DNA from: Rhizobium sp. J15
GTDB taxonomy: Bacteria > Pseudomonadota > Alphaproteobacteria > Rhizobiales > Rhizobiaceae
Reading direction: 5' to 3'
Assembly: GCF_002531825.1 (NCBI RefSeq)
Contig: NZ_NWSX01000012.1
Span: 1 to 64,000, forward strand
Length of the DNA: 64,000 nt
Part shown: in pieces, positions 28,927-39,500 of the stretch
How the letters are laid out: each line of letters opens with the position of its first letter
Numbering within the stretch: position 1 is the stretch's first letter
Notes under the pieces: generated by a model
What the model saw: only the letters and a program-made list of their open reading frames with translations
The model's database searches: none
Told to the model about the DNA's origin: nothing
Made by a program: the position numbers and the translations under genes

Positions 28927-29163
28927 GTCACTCTTTTCCTTGCGCCTGCGGGCAGGGCGTTCCAAAACGTTGCTTCTGCTATCAAAGAATGGCGCATCTG
29001 CACAACCGCAAAAACGGAAGAGAGCGATGGGGTAGGGCGACACGCCTGCCGATCCCCAATCACTCAACTTCCGCTGTGGAAACCACAGTCGGGCATTGCC
29101 TTGCCGCTTTTCGCCGCTATGGTCCCGCAACTTTCGTCGAAACAGGAAATCTCAGGGAAGCCT

Positions 29164-31473
29164 ATGGCCGCAGACCTCCGTTTTCTCGCAGCCCGCATCG
29201 CGGCCGAAATCAATGCCCGGCCGGATCAGGCCAAAGCCGCGATCGAGCTGCTCGACGAGGGCGCCACCGTGCCCTTCATCGCGCGCTACCGCAAGGAGGT
29301 GACGGGCGGGCTCGACGATACGCAGCTGCGCAATCTCGCCGAGCGGCTGGTCTATCTGCGCGAACTCGAAGCCCGGCGTGCCGCGATCGTCGAATCGATC
29401 ACCGGTCAGGGCAAGATGACCGACGAACTGATGGGCAAAGTGGCCGGCGCCGAAACCAAGGCCGAGCTCGAGGATCTCTATCTGCCTTATAAGCCGAAGC
29501 GCCGCACCCGCGCCGAAATTGCCCGCGAACGCGGTCTTGGCCCGCTCGCCGAGGTGATCCTTGCCGACCGCATCAGGGAGCCGGCGGTGCTCGCCGAAGG
29601 CTTCATCACCGCTGATGTGGCCGATGTGAAGGCGGCCCTCGAAGGCGCGCGCGACATCATCGCCGAAGCCATTGCCGAAAATGCCGATCTGCTCGGCAGA
29701 TTGCGCGCCCATATGCGCCAAGCGTCGCTGCTGAAGGCGAAAGTCGTCGACGGCAAGCAGGCGACGGGCGAAAAGTTTTCCGATTATTTCGACCATTCCG
29801 AACGCTGGGCGACCGCCCCCGGCCACCGCGCGCTCGCCATGCTGCGCGGCTGGAACGAGGAAGTGCTTACGCTGACGATCGAGGCGGACGCCGAGGCCGT
29901 CTCGCCGAACAAGCCTGTTGAACGCATGATCGCCGCTGCCTACGAGATCGGCGCGAGCCGCCCGGGCGACCGCTGGCTGATGGATGTGGCAAGCTGGACC
30001 TGGCGCGTGAAGCTATCCATGTCGCTCTCGCTCGACCTGATGCGCGAACTGCGAGAAAGGGCCGAAGAGGAGGCGATCCATGTCTTCGCCCGCAACCTCA
30101 AGGATCTGCTGCTTGCCGCACCCGCCGGCTCGCGCGCGACGATGGGCCTCGATCCCGGCATCCGTACCGGCGTCAAGGTTGCCGTCGTCGATGGGACCGG
30201 CAAGGTGGTGGCGACCTCGACCGTCTATCCCTTCCAGCCGCGGAACGATGTGCGCGGCGCCCAGGTCGAGCTCGCATCGCTGATCCGCAAGCACAATGTC
30301 GAACTGATCTCGATCGGCAACGGCACCGGCAGCCGCGAAACGGAAAAGCTGGTGGCCGACATGCTGGCCGAACTGCCAGCGCCGAAGCCGACGAAGGTCA
30401 TCGTTTCCGAAGCCGGCGCCTCGGTCTATTCCGCCTCGGCGACAGGTGCTGCCGAATTCCCCGATCTCGACGTGTCGCTGCGTGGCGCCGTCTCCATCGC
30501 ACGCCGCCTGCAGGATCCGCTTGCCGAACTCGTCAAGATCGAGCCGAAGTCGATCGGCGTCGGCCAGTATCAGCACGATGTCGACCAGCAGAAGCTGTCG
30601 CGCTCGCTCGACGCCGTGGTCGAAGACGCGGTGAATGCCGTCGGCGTCGATCTCAACACCGCGTCCGCGCCGCTGCTCGCCCGCGTCTCCGGCCTCGGGC
30701 CGTCGATCGCCGATGCGATCGTGCGCCACCGCGACAGCGAGGGCCGCTTCGAGACGCGCCGCGATCTGTTGAAGGTCGCCCGGCTCGGCGGTCGCACCTT
30801 CGAGCAATGCGCCGGCTTCCTGCGCATCCCGAACGGCAAGGAGCCGCTCGATGCCTCATCGGTTCACCCGGAGGCCTACGGCGTCGCCAAGAAGATCGTC
30901 GCCGCTTGCGGCCGCGATCTCAGGGCGCTGATGGGCGACAGCGCCGTTCTGAAATCGATCGATCCGCGCCAGTTCATCGACGAGAAATTCGGTCTGCCGA
31001 CGGTTCGCGACATCATCGCCGAGTTGGAAAAGCCCGGCCGCGACCCGCGCCCGAGCTTCAAGACCGCGACCTTTGCCGAAGGCGTCAACGAAATTTCCGA
31101 TTTGAAGCCCGGCATGGTGCTGGAAGGCACGGTGACCAATGTCGCGGCCTTCGGCGCCTTCGTCGATATCGGCGTGCACCAGGATGGTCTCGTGCATGTG
31201 TCCCAGCTTGCCGACCGTTTCGTCAAGGATCCGCACGAGGTCGTGAAGGCCGGCGACGTCGTCAAGGTGCGCGTCGTCGAGGTCGATGCCAAACGCAAGC
31301 GGATCGGTCTTTCGATGCGGCGCGACGACGGTTCTTCGGCGCCTTCCCCGCGCGGTGATTCTCGCGGAAGTCAGGGTTCGCGGCCGCAGAACGATCGCCG
31401 GCCGGCCGCTCCGAAACAGGAAAGCCAGGGCGCTTTCGGCGCGGCACTTGCCGAAGCCATGAAGCGAAAATAA
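29164..31473 (+). CDS. tex: Transcription accessory protein Tex
   Basis: A 769-residue nucleic-acid-binding protein. The N-terminal Tex domain has [20 protein letters not shown] and [13 protein letters not shown]; the middle YqgF/RNase H-like domain has [19 protein letters not shown]; a helix-hairpin-helix region ([19 protein letters not shown]) follows; and the C-terminal S1 RNA-binding domain has [20 protein letters not shown]. The tail is a Ser/Arg/Gln-rich linker. The start ATG 29164 matches the family N-terminus; the frame stays open far upstream only as the reverse of glyS. Tex has been linked to transcription fidelity and stress tolerance. Confidence 0.96.
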   Translation: MAADLRFLAARIAAEINARPDQAKAAIELLDEGATVPFIARYRKEVTGGLDDTQLRNLAERLVYLRELEARRAAIVESITGQGKMTDELMGKVAGAETKAELEDLYLPYKPKRRTRAEIARERGLGPLAEVILADRIREPAVLAEGFITADVADVKAALEGARDIIAEAIAENADLLGRLRAHMRQASLLKAKVVDGKQATGEKFSDYFDHSERWATAPGHRALAMLRGWNEEVLTLTIEADAEAVSPNKPVERMIAAAYEIGASRPGDRWLMDVASWTWRVKLSMSLSLDLMRELRERAEEEAIHVFARNLKDLLLAAPAGSRATMGLDPGIRTGVKVAVVDGTGKVVATSTVYPFQPRNDVRGAQVELASLIRKHNVELISIGNGTGSRETEKLVADMLAELPAPKPTKVIVSEAGASVYSASATGAAEFPDLDVSLRGAVSIARRLQDPLAELVKIEPKSIGVGQYQHDVDQQKLSRSLDAVVEDAVNAVGVDLNTASAPLLARVSGLGPSIADAIVRHRDSEGRFETRRDLLKVARLGGRTFEQCAGFLRIPNGKEPLDASSVHPEAYGVAKKIVAACGRDLRALMGDSAVLKSIDPRQFIDEKFGLPTVRDIIAELEKPGRDPRPSFKTATFAEGVNEISDLKPGMVLEGTVTNVAAFGAFVDIGVHQDGLVHVSQLADRFVKDPHEVVKAGDVVKVRVVEVDAKRKRIGLSMRRDDGSSAPSPRGDSRGSQGSRPQNDRRPAAPKQESQGAFGAALAEAMKRK

Positions 31474-31574
31474 TGGCTTAGCCTGCCTTTCGGCAAAAAT
31501 GCAACAGTTTGGCAAAGTTCTCGAAAGAGTGCTAAATCCGGCGCTTGTAAGGCGAAGGAGAGCTATTAAGTTGA

Positions 31575-31592
31575 TGTGACCATCCTGTCACA
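31575..31592 (+). promoter_or_regulatory. Inverted repeat upstream of cfa
   Basis: TGTGAC (31575-31580) and GTCACA (31587-31592) are perfect inverted copies around CATCCT. The site ends 14 bp before the cfa ATG, so it would overlap the initiation region if it acts in RNA, or a start-proximal operator if it acts in DNA. Spacing of the TGTGA/TCACA arms is 8, not the 6 expected for CRP. Confidence 0.4.
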
Positions 31593-31606
31593 TTTGCGAG
31601 GCGTCC

Positions 31607-32866
31607 ATGGCGTCGGCTTTCCTTTCGATCGTCCAGCAAATCATCCGCAAGGGGTCCTTGAAACTTACCCTTGCCAATGGCGACACCCACATGATCGGCG
31701 ACGGCAGCGGAGACATGGTTGCCGCCCGCGTTGCCGATCAGGAGGCCGAGGACGCCATCCGGCACGACCCGACGATGAAGCTCGGCGAAATGTACATGCA
31801 GGGCCGGTTCATTCTCGAAAAGGGCAATATTTACGATTTCCTGTCGCTGGTGAAGCAGAACACCACCAACGAGATTTTCGATTTCAAGATGGCGGCGCTG
31901 CTCGTCGGCCGCATTGCTTGGCAGCAGCTGAAGAGCCGCGTGCCCGTCAATCGCAACAAGCACAACGTCGCTCATCATTACGATCTGTCGGCCAAGCTCT
32001 TCGACCTTTTCCTCGATGAGGATTGGCAATATTCCTGTGCCTATTTCGAGCCGCCGGGCATCGGCCTCGACGAGGCGCAGCTTGCCAAGAAACGCCATAT
32101 CGCCGCCAAGCTTCTGCTCGAGCCGAACCAGCGCATCCTGGAGATCGGCTCCGGCTGGGGCGGCATGGGCATGTATCTGGCGGAGGCGGCGGAAGGATCC
32201 GATTTCACCGGTATTACGCTGAGTGAAGAGCAGCTCAAGGTGTCGCGCACGCGCGCCGAAAAGCGCGGCCTGGGCGATCGCGTGCGGTTCGAGCTGCAGG
32301 ATTACCGCAGCATGACCGGCCGGAAGTTCGACCGCATCGTCTCGGTCGGCATGTTCGAGCATGTCGGTATCGGCAATTACGGCAATTTCTTCCGCAAGGT
32401 AGCGGACCTGCTTGACGACAACGGCGTCATGGTCCTGCATTCAATCGGCCGTCCGAAGCCGAGCTTCGGCACCAACGCCTTCATCGAGAAATATATCTTC
32501 CCCGGCGGCTACATCCCCTCGGTCGGCGAGGTTCTGCCGCCGCTCGAAAAGGCCGGACTTCTGGTTAGAGACGTCGAAATCCTGCCGATGCATTATGCCT
32601 ATACACTGCGCCACTGGCGCGAGCGTTTCGTGGCGCGCAAGGCCGAAGCCGTGGCGCTTTACGACGAGCAGTTCTTCCGCATGTGGGAATTCTATCTCGC
32701 CGGCTCGGAAATGGGCTTCCGCTGGGACGAACTCTTCATCCTGCAGATTCAGATCGCCAAGAACCAGTTCACGGTTCCCGACAACCGCAATTACATTGCC
32801 CGGAACGAAGCGAAGCTGAAGGAGTTCGAGGCGAACCGCCCACCGCTGGAGAAGGTGACGTTCTGA
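31607..32866 (+). CDS. cfa: Cyclopropane-fatty-acyl-phospholipid synthase
   Basis: A 419-residue enzyme that adds a methylene bridge from S-adenosylmethionine to unsaturated acyl chains of membrane phospholipids. Blocks in order: NKHNVAHHYDLSAKLFDLFL, YSCAYFEPPG, the SAM-binding LEIGSGWGGMGMYLAE, VSVGMFEHVGIGNYG, and FIEKYIFPGGYIPSVGEV. The N-terminal domain (residues 1-120) is the usual CFAS lipid-binding part. Length is normal. It follows tex by 133 bp and carries an inverted repeat directly before its start. Confidence 0.95.
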   Translation: MASAFLSIVQQIIRKGSLKLTLANGDTHMIGDGSGDMVAARVADQEAEDAIRHDPTMKLGEMYMQGRFILEKGNIYDFLSLVKQNTTNEIFDFKMAALLVGRIAWQQLKSRVPVNRNKHNVAHHYDLSAKLFDLFLDEDWQYSCAYFEPPGIGLDEAQLAKKRHIAAKLLLEPNQRILEIGSGWGGMGMYLAEAAEGSDFTGITLSEEQLKVSRTRAEKRGLGDRVRFELQDYRSMTGRKFDRIVSVGMFEHVGIGNYGNFFRKVADLLDDNGVMVLHSIGRPKPSFGTNAFIEKYIFPGGYIPSVGEVLPPLEKAGLLVRDVEILPMHYAYTLRHWRERFVARKAEAVALYDEQFFRMWEFYLAGSEMGFRWDELFILQIQIAKNQFTVPDNRNYIARNEAKLKEFEANRPPLEKVTF

Positions 32867-32897
32867 CAGTCAGTATTTGTGCCGGTCATGAAAGGGC

Positions 32898-33485
32898 ATG
32901 CCGATGAGCAGTGCGTTTCCCGAAATCTATCTCGTGCGGCATGGCGAAACCGAATGGAGCCGTTCCGGGCGTCATACCGGGCGAAGCGATATTCCCTTGA
33001 CGGAAAATGGCGAGGCCGCCGCGCGCAAGCTTGCCGACCGGCTGGCGGGTCTTTCCTTCTCCGCCATCTGGTCTAGTCCCTCCGAGCGTGCCCGCAAAAC
33101 CTGCATGCTTGCCGGATTCGGCTCCGGAGTGGTGATCCGTGAGGATCTCGCCGAATGGGATTACGGCGCCTACGAGGGCATCACGACGAAGGCTATTCTG
33201 GCGGATCGCCCCGGCTGGCAGCTCTTTCGCGACGGCTGCCCGAACGGTGAAGGCGCCGCCGACGTCGGCGCCCGCGCGGATGCCGTCATCGACGGGCTTC
33301 GCCAGGCGCCTGCCAGCATCCTGATCTTCTCGAGCTCGCATTTCCTGCGCGTGCTCGCCGCCCGCTGGCTCGGCCTGCCGCCGCAGGGCGGCGCGCATTT
33401 CGTGCTGGATACCGCGAGCATCAGCGTGCTCGGCTATGAGCACGATTTGACCGAACCGGTCATCCGCCGGTGGAACCAGAGATAG
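32898..33485 (+). CDS. Histidine phosphatase family protein
   Basis: A 195-residue phosphoglycerate-mutase-like phosphatase. The catalytic RHG motif is in LVRHGETEWSRSGRHTG near residues 12-28, and the second catalytic histidine is in SSSHFLRVLAARWLG. The WSSPSERARKT block also fits. The start could be ATG 32898 or ATG 32904, six bases on. It lies 31 bp downstream of cfa and may be cotranscribed. The substrate is unknown. Confidence 0.9.
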   Translation: MPMSSAFPEIYLVRHGETEWSRSGRHTGRSDIPLTENGEAAARKLADRLAGLSFSAIWSSPSERARKTCMLAGFGSGVVIREDLAEWDYGAYEGITTKAILADRPGWQLFRDGCPNGEGAADVGARADAVIDGLRQAPASILIFSSSHFLRVLAARWLGLPPQGGAHFVLDTASISVLGYEHDLTEPVIRRWNQR

Positions 33486-33520
33486 GGACCTGCGGGGACG
33501 GGATGGGCCAATAGCCGTTG

Positions 33521-33540
33521 GTGAGGGCCGCACGGCACAG
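33521..33540. repeat. Short RIME-like remnant
   Basis: GTGAGGGCCGCACGGCACAG matches the TGAGGGGG(C)CGCACGGCAC junction of the RIME-like elements at 16341 and 4772. No hairpin arm is left. Confidence 0.35.
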
Positions 33541-33648
33541 CTTTCACGGGCCCTTTGGCCGTGGTTAACATTGGCGTAACGACCTCACGATAAATGTAGC
33601 GACCGCCGCCCTCCGCGGCTTTGTTTTTGCGTTTTCTGGAGTGCGGAC

Positions 33649-34461
33649 GTGTCTCGTCGATCAGTCGTATCGATTTCTTTGCTTATTGCCTTTTCTTCCT
33701 TTGGTTCGGCGGCCGCACAGGAAAGCGGCCAGCATTTCTGGTCTGGCGACTGGTATCTGAGCGTCGGCGTCGCCGGTTTCTCCGCTCCGAAGTTCGAAGG
33801 CTCACGGCGTTATGAATTCAGGTTCAGCCCGCTGATCTCGGCCGGCCGGCAAGGATCGGCGCCGCGCTTTTCCTCGCGCAACGACAATCCTTCCTTCGCC
33901 CTCGTCGACAACGGCACTCTCCGCGCCGGTATCGTCGGCCGGTTCGTGCCTTCGCGCGATGATGGCGATGGCCATGAGTTGAAGGGCATGAAGAAGGTCA
34001 AGTGGGGAGCGGAAGCCGGCGGTTTCGTCGAAGTGTATCCGACCGATTTCATTCGCGCCCGCGCCGAAGTCCGCCAGGGCATCCGCTCGCATGATGGCGT
34101 CGTCGCCGATCTCGCCGTCGATGCCTTCACCGACATCGCGCCCGATCTGCAGCTTTCCGGCGGTCCGCGCGCGACATTCGCCACCAGCGGTTATTACGAC
34201 GCCTATTACGGCGTCAACGCCAAGCAGGCTGCGGCAAGCGGCCTCGATCCCTACAAGCCGTCATCGGGTATCCAGTCTTACGGCGCGGGTGCAGCCCTGA
34301 CATGGAAGGCAACGGAAAACCTGTCGGCGAGTTCCTTCCTGGAATATAAGCGGCTCGCAGGCCCGGCTGCCGACAGCAGCCTCGTCAGGGAGCGCGGCTC
34401 GAAGAACCAGGTCCTGATCGGCGTCTCGGCGACTTACAGGTTCAATTTCTCACTGCAGTGA
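33649..34461 (+). CDS. MipA/OmpV family outer-membrane protein
   Basis: A 270-residue protein with a signal peptide (MSRRSVVSISLLIAFSSFGSAAA, cleavage near residue 23) and an alternating-hydrophobicity mature part ending in phenylalanine context (ATYRFNFSLQ), fitting an outer-membrane beta-barrel. WSGDWYLSVGVAGFSAPKFEGS and the internal RFSPLISAGRQG match the MipA/OmpV family, known as scaffold proteins for murein enzymes. The start is GTG 33649, the only in-frame codon giving a complete signal peptide. Confidence 0.82.
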   Translation: MSRRSVVSISLLIAFSSFGSAAAQESGQHFWSGDWYLSVGVAGFSAPKFEGSRRYEFRFSPLISAGRQGSAPRFSSRNDNPSFALVDNGTLRAGIVGRFVPSRDDGDGHELKGMKKVKWGAEAGGFVEVYPTDFIRARAEVRQGIRSHDGVVADLAVDAFTDIAPDLQLSGGPRATFATSGYYDAYYGVNAKQAAASGLDPYKPSSGIQSYGAGAALTWKATENLSASSFLEYKRLAGPAADSSLVRERGSKNQVLIGVSATYRFNFSLQ

Positions 34462-34465
34462 TTGG

Positions 34466-34543
34466 AGCAATTTCGGCAAAAGCATCCACGGGTTTTGCGT
34501 CAGGAATTGAGAGAAAACAAAGTGATAAAGCATTTCCGCGGTT
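34466..34543. repeat. Degenerate AGCAATT/AACAAAG intergenic repeat, copy B
   Basis: Has AGCAATTTCGGCAAAAGCA, then AAACAAAG, then AAAGCATTTCCGC, in the same order and similar spacing as copy A at 5738-5806. It fills the gap between the MipA gene and ubiA. Confidence 0.45.
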
Positions 34544-34612
34544 CGAAGAAAAGCGAAGCTGCTCCCGTGACGCCGCGATCGCTTCTTGACCGGATCGGCA
34601 GCCCGCCGCTAG

Positions 34613-35581
34613 ATGAAAGGCATGCAAGATACCGATCATTTTCACGATCGCGTCTCCGACGCACCTTCCGATAACTGGGTCTACCGGATCCTGCCGCCAT
34701 GGCTCTGGCCTTATGCGCAACTGGCGCGCTGGGACCGGCCCATCGGCTGGCAGCTCTTGATGTGGCCGTGCTTCTGGTCGGCGAGCCTCGCTGCCAATGC
34801 GGCGATCGGCGAGGGACGCTATTCCGGCAGCCTGCTGGTCTCCCATCTCATCCTCTATTTCATCGGCGCGGTCGCCATGCGCGGCGCCGGCTGCACGTAC
34901 AACGATCTCGTCGACCACGAGATCGACATGGAAGTGGCGCGCACGCGCTCGCGTCCGCTTCCGTCCGGCCGCGTCACCCGCGCCCACGCAAAGATCTTCA
35001 TCGGCCTGCAGGCGCTGGTCGGCCTTTTCGTGCTGCTGCAGTTCAACTGGCTGACCGTTTTCCTCGGCATTCTCTCGCTCGGCATCGTCGCGCTTTATCC
35101 CTTCGCCAAACGCTTCACCGACTGGCCGCAATTCTTCCTGGGACTTGCCTTTTCCTGGGGCGCGCTGATGGGCTGGGCCGGCATATCGGGCGGCCTCTCC
35201 TTCGCAGCGATCCTGCTTTATGCCGCCTCCGTCGCCTGGACGATCGGTTATGACACGATCTACGCCCATCAGGACAAGGAAGACGACGAGCTGATCGGCG
35301 TGCGCTCCACCGCGCGGCTCTTCGGCGACAGGACGAGGCTTTGGCTGATCGGCCTTTATGGGCTGACGCTGGTGCTGATGTTTGCCGCTTTCCTGCTCGG
35401 CGACGCCAATCTCATCGCTTTCCTGGCGCTCATCGGCGCGGCCGGCATGTTCGCCTGGCAGATCGTCCGGCTTGATATCGATGATCCCGTCCAATGCCTG
35501 GCGCTCTTCAAATCGAACAACCGCGTCGGCCTGATCATCTTCTTCGGCCTTTTCGTCTCGCTGCTGTTCGCCATTCCCTGA
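34613..35581 (+). CDS. ubiA: 4-hydroxybenzoate polyprenyltransferase
   Basis: A 322-residue polytopic inner-membrane enzyme that attaches the polyprenyl chain to 4-hydroxybenzoate in ubiquinone synthesis. Both Asp-rich motifs are present: NDLVDHEIDMEVARTRSRPL (about residues 99-118) and YDTIYAHQDKEDD (about 213-225). Around eight hydrophobic segments follow. ATG 34613 (MKGMQDT) is used; a second start at 34622 is possible. It uses the product of the polyprenyl diphosphate synthase encoded at 11599. Confidence 0.95.
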   Translation: MKGMQDTDHFHDRVSDAPSDNWVYRILPPWLWPYAQLARWDRPIGWQLLMWPCFWSASLAANAAIGEGRYSGSLLVSHLILYFIGAVAMRGAGCTYNDLVDHEIDMEVARTRSRPLPSGRVTRAHAKIFIGLQALVGLFVLLQFNWLTVFLGILSLGIVALYPFAKRFTDWPQFFLGLAFSWGALMGWAGISGGLSFAAILLYAASVAWTIGYDTIYAHQDKEDDELIGVRSTARLFGDRTRLWLIGLYGLTLVLMFAAFLLGDANLIAFLALIGAAGMFAWQIVRLDIDDPVQCLALFKSNNRVGLIIFFGLFVSLLFAIP

Positions 35582-35587
35582 ATGGAA

Positions 35588-35622
35588 CGAAAAAACCCGG
35601 CGCGGGCGCCGGGTTTCAAAAT
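35588..35622. terminator. Bidirectional terminator between ubiA and the DUF6101-like gene
   Basis: AAACCCGGCGC (35593-35603), GG, GCGCCGGGTTT (35606-35616) form an 11-bp stem. An A-run precedes it (a T-run for the leftward strand) and TTTC follows. It can serve both convergent genes. Confidence 0.85.
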
Positions 35623-35665
35623 GGTTCCGAAGCGGCGTCGCCGCATGGAACTGTCGCGATTTCGC

Positions 35666-36232
35666 TCAGTTGCGGGCGATGATTTCCTTGCCCTCGATCT
35701 TCATCGCAACGCCCAGCCGGCCGGTGGTGCGGCGCACGAGGAAGCGCGGACGGCGATTGGCGAAGTAGGAATGGCGGCGGCGCGGCTTGAGATCGCCGGT
35801 ACGCAGGGCTCCGATATGGTCTTCGAGCGGCCGTGCGACGCCATCGGCTTCGACCATCAGCATCGGAATGCGGAAGGCCTCCGACCAGCTGCGCCAGTCG
35901 GCGGCGATGTCGCTGAGATCATGGGCGACGAGCAGCGGAATGCAGAGTTCCGGATCCGCATGGTGGAGTTCGAGCGTCACCGTAACCTCGCCGTCGCCAT
36001 GATCTATGGCGCGGGCCGCGACACCCTGAAAGACCCGCTTCGGCAGGGCAATCGACAGCGGCAGGCCGCTGGAGGGAAGGATCTTGCGCAGGACGGCGCC
36101 GCGCTCGTCTATGGTGATGCTGACGTCATCCGAACAATCATGGATGGCGTAGCTGACCTGCTGGGGAAAGTGGGACGGATCGAGGCGTAGCGTCGTGCCA
36201 GCCCATGCGGGCTTCATAACGGGATTGTTCAT
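35666..36232 (-). CDS. DUF6101-like protein
   Basis: A 188-residue soluble protein. It opens MNNPVMKPAWAGTTLRLDPS and has LHHADPELCIPLLVAHDLSDIAADW and a basic C-terminal stretch KPRRRHSYFANRRPRFLVRR. It matches my memory of the rhizobial DUF6101 family, whose function is unknown. It converges with ubiA through a strong hairpin and diverges from the DUF1217 gene with 301 bp between. Confidence 0.7.
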   Translation of the reverse strand: MNNPVMKPAWAGTTLRLDPSHFPQQVSYAIHDCSDDVSITIDERGAVLRKILPSSGLPLSIALPKRVFQGVAARAIDHGDGEVTVTLELHHADPELCIPLLVAHDLSDIAADWRSWSEAFRIPMLMVEADGVARPLEDHIGALRTGDLKPRRRHSYFANRRPRFLVRRTTGRLGVAMKIEGKEIIARN

Positions 36233-36533
36233 TTCATTCTACCCTTGTCTTACCTGAGAGCCGATTTCCGGTCTTCTCCTCGGGACTTTTCGTCCTCTAT
36301 GGCCGACAATAGGCGGCCCCCCTTCCGTACAGCTTAAAAATTGCGGTTAAGAAAACTTTGCCTCCTACGATGGTTATCAAAACCGAATCCGGCAGGGTTT
36401 CCGGAAGGTGAACGGTGTCCTGTCCTGAAATGACGCAACCCAGAGGTAAGTCTCGGGTAAGTTTTGCGTGGCAAAATGGGCTTACCGGCAGTTCGTCGTT
36501 CTTTTAGAGATTTTGCCGAAAAGGGCGCTTTTG
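36233..36533. other. Divergent gap upstream of the DUF1217 gene
   Basis: The 301-bp gap contains an AT-rich patch (36335-36380), a probable site for promoters of both divergent genes, and two GGTAAGT direct repeats (36445-36451 and 36456-36462) 11 bp apart, about one helical turn. No gene or clear promoter boxes are seen. Confidence 0.5.
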
Positions 36534-39500
36534 ATGATTACGGCTTCCCTCGCATATTCGATCCTGTCGAAGGATATGACGTCGAGCCTGAACAAGGTTG
36601 CGTCCCAGTCGACGGTCAAGAAGGACGCTCAGTACTACGCCGACAATATCAACAAGGTCAAAGACGTCGACGACTTCCTCGGCGACTACAAGCTCTACAG
36701 CTACGCGATGAAGGCCTATGGCCTCGAGGACATGACGTACGCCAAGGCCTTCATGAAGAAGGTGCTGGAAAGCGATCTGACCGATCCCGACAGCTACGCT
36801 AACAAGCTCTCCGACACGCGCTACCGCGAATTCGCCGCCGCTTTCAATTTCAACGCGCCTGAGAAGGACGTGCAGACGGATGCGCAGGAGGACGAGTTGA
36901 TCGGCCTCTACAAGCAGTCCTTTGTCGATGCCGACAAGGCCGCGGCCACCGAGAGCACCTATTACGGCAACAATATCGACAGCGTGCAGACCGTCGACGA
37001 CCTGCTCAACAACACCCGGCTGCGCACCTATGTACTGAAGACCTTCAAGATCGATCCGACCTATGCGTCGAAGGATTTCCTGCGGCAGGTGCTGACGAGC
37101 GATCTCAGCGACCCGTCGAGCTTCGTCAACACGCAGGGCGGCGACAAGTACAAGGCGCTTGCCGCCCAGTTCAGCTTCAATGCCGACGGTACGGTCACCG
37201 GCACGGCCCAGACGGCGGCGCAGAAGGCCTCGGTCATCGAGACCTACACGCTGAATTCCCAGTCGGTCATCATCGACAATTCGGTCGGCTCCGACGTCTA
37301 CTATGTCGGCAAGACGGCGGCCGAATATAACAAGGCCTATTATACCGCCAAGATCGGCACGATCACCAATGTCGACGATCTGGTCGCCGACAGCCGCCTG
37401 ACCTCCTATATCAAGACGGCCTACAGCATGGGCGCCGACTTCACCGCGGCGGCGCTGCGCACGGTGCTGACCGATCCGGGCTATGCCCAGCTGATGGGCT
37501 TTACCAATGTCTACAACGCCTTCAATTTCAAGGCTGACGGCACGACCTCGAACACCGCGCGCGCTCAGACGATCGAGCAGGCGAACAAGCTGCAGTCGGC
37601 AGCGTCGAGCACTACCAACTATTATACCCTGACCTCGCAGTCGAGCAGCATCACCAATGTCGACGACCTGCTCGCCGACGGCGTCATGGCGCGCTACATC
37701 AAGGATGCCTATGGCCTCGGCGTGAATTTCAGCAATGCCGAATTGAAGAACATCCTGACGGACCCGGCCTATGCCGCCGCCCAGGGGAAGGCCGGCCTCA
37801 ATGCCGACTTCAACTTCAATGCGGACGGCTCGATCAACGGCTCCGTGATCCAGACCGCGACGCAGCGCAAGTCGACCACCGACAAGTCGGCGGCGAATGC
37901 AGCGCACTTCAACGGCATGATCGGCAACGTCACCAATGTTGACGACATCATGTCCGATCCTGTTTCTGTCAGCTACATCAGAACCAGCATGCAGATCGCA
38001 GACAGCGTCTCGGATGCGACGCTGAGGACTTTCCTCGTCGATCCTGCGGCGGCGAGCGCCCAGGGCTACAGCGACGTCCACGAGCTCTTCAATTTCAAGA
38101 CGGACGGGTCGGTCGCGACCCTCTATGCCTCGCAGAGCGCGGCGCAAAGCGCGAGCACCGCCGGCAAGGCCGACGATGCGGCAGTCTACTACCAGTCGAC
38201 CATCGCCGGCATCTCGAATGTCGATCAGTTGCTGGCGGATCAAAGGCTGAACAATTTCGTCCGCAACGCCTATGGCATTCCGTCGACCGTCACCGACGTC
38301 GCTCTTCGTGCCATCCTGACCGACCAGAGCGGCACCGGCACCTATGCCGACGTTGCCGCCGCCTACAACTTCAAGGCGGATGGCACGCTCGAGGACGGTA
38401 TGTCCGCCCAGACGAGCAGCCAGGTCACCAACACGAAGTTGACCGCCGCAGCGCGCACGGACGACTATTCCGCCCGGATGGCGGCGATTTCGAACGTCGA
38501 TGATTTGATCGCCGATCCCGCCATCACCAATTTCCTGAAGAGCACATATAATCTGCCCACCGGTATCTCGGATGCCGACCTCAGGAGCATCTTGACCGAC
38601 TCGGCCGCGGCCGCGGCGGCTGGCTATGCCGATCTCAATGCCGATTTCAACTTCGCCGCCGATGGATCGCTCCCGGCCGTCAGCTCGGTCCAGACCGCCG
38701 CGCAGGCGCAGGCCACCAACGACAATTATGCCGCCCGCTATGACGACGAGCGCGATGATGCGATCGACGAGGTCGCCTCCAATTACCAGAAAATGATGGC
38801 CGACAGCACCAGCCTGCTGGATTTCTCCGAGATCAAAAGCGTCAATGATTTCCTACGCACCAATTCGGCAGCGGACTTCACCAAGAGCAACGACAATCTG
38901 CCGGATCTTTATCATGTGGCGCTGCAGGCTTTCGGCCTGACCGATCAGGAAGTGCCGCGCTCGATGATGCGCAAGATCCTGACGAGCGATGCTTACGACC
39001 CGAATGGTTATATTGCGTCCCTCAAGGATGAACGCATCACCAACCTCGCCCGCGCCTTCAATTTCGGTCCCGACGGCAAGGCGGCGTCGCCTTTCCAGGC
39101 GCTTCCGGACGCGACCATGGCCAAATATGCCACCGACTACAAGGCGCATATGACCATGCTGCTGAAGGATGGTCCGGTGAAGGACAAGGCAGCCAAGGAC
39201 GCGACGGCCGAAGTCGATTATTTCGCAAAGGGCATGGCGAAGGTGAAGTCGCTCGACGATTTCCTGGATGACAGCCGGTTGACCGATCTGGTGCTGAAGG
39301 CGAACAATCTCGATCCGAAGGATTACGACAAGGCCACGTTGAAGAAGATCTTCACCTCGGATCCCGACGACAAGAAGAGCTACCTGAACGACAAGGCGGA
39401 CGCGCGCTTCAAGGATATCGTCGCTGCCTTCAACTTCGACAAGGACGGCAATCTGACCCGCGCCAAGATCGGCACCATCCAGAACAAGGCGTCCGAGGAT

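Noticed and set aside
28237..29163. Possible 309-residue N-terminal extension of Tex
   Set aside because: The stretch is the reverse of glyS and its start region; Tex homologues begin at [12 protein letters not shown].
31575..31592. CRP-type site before cfa
   Set aside because: TGTGA and TCACA are present, but the spacer is 8 bp and the centre does not match CRP sites. It is kept only as an inverted repeat.
36504..38243. 579-codon open frame on the minus strand inside the DUF1217 gene
   Set aside because: It mirrors the repeats of the real gene and has no start context or recognisable domain.
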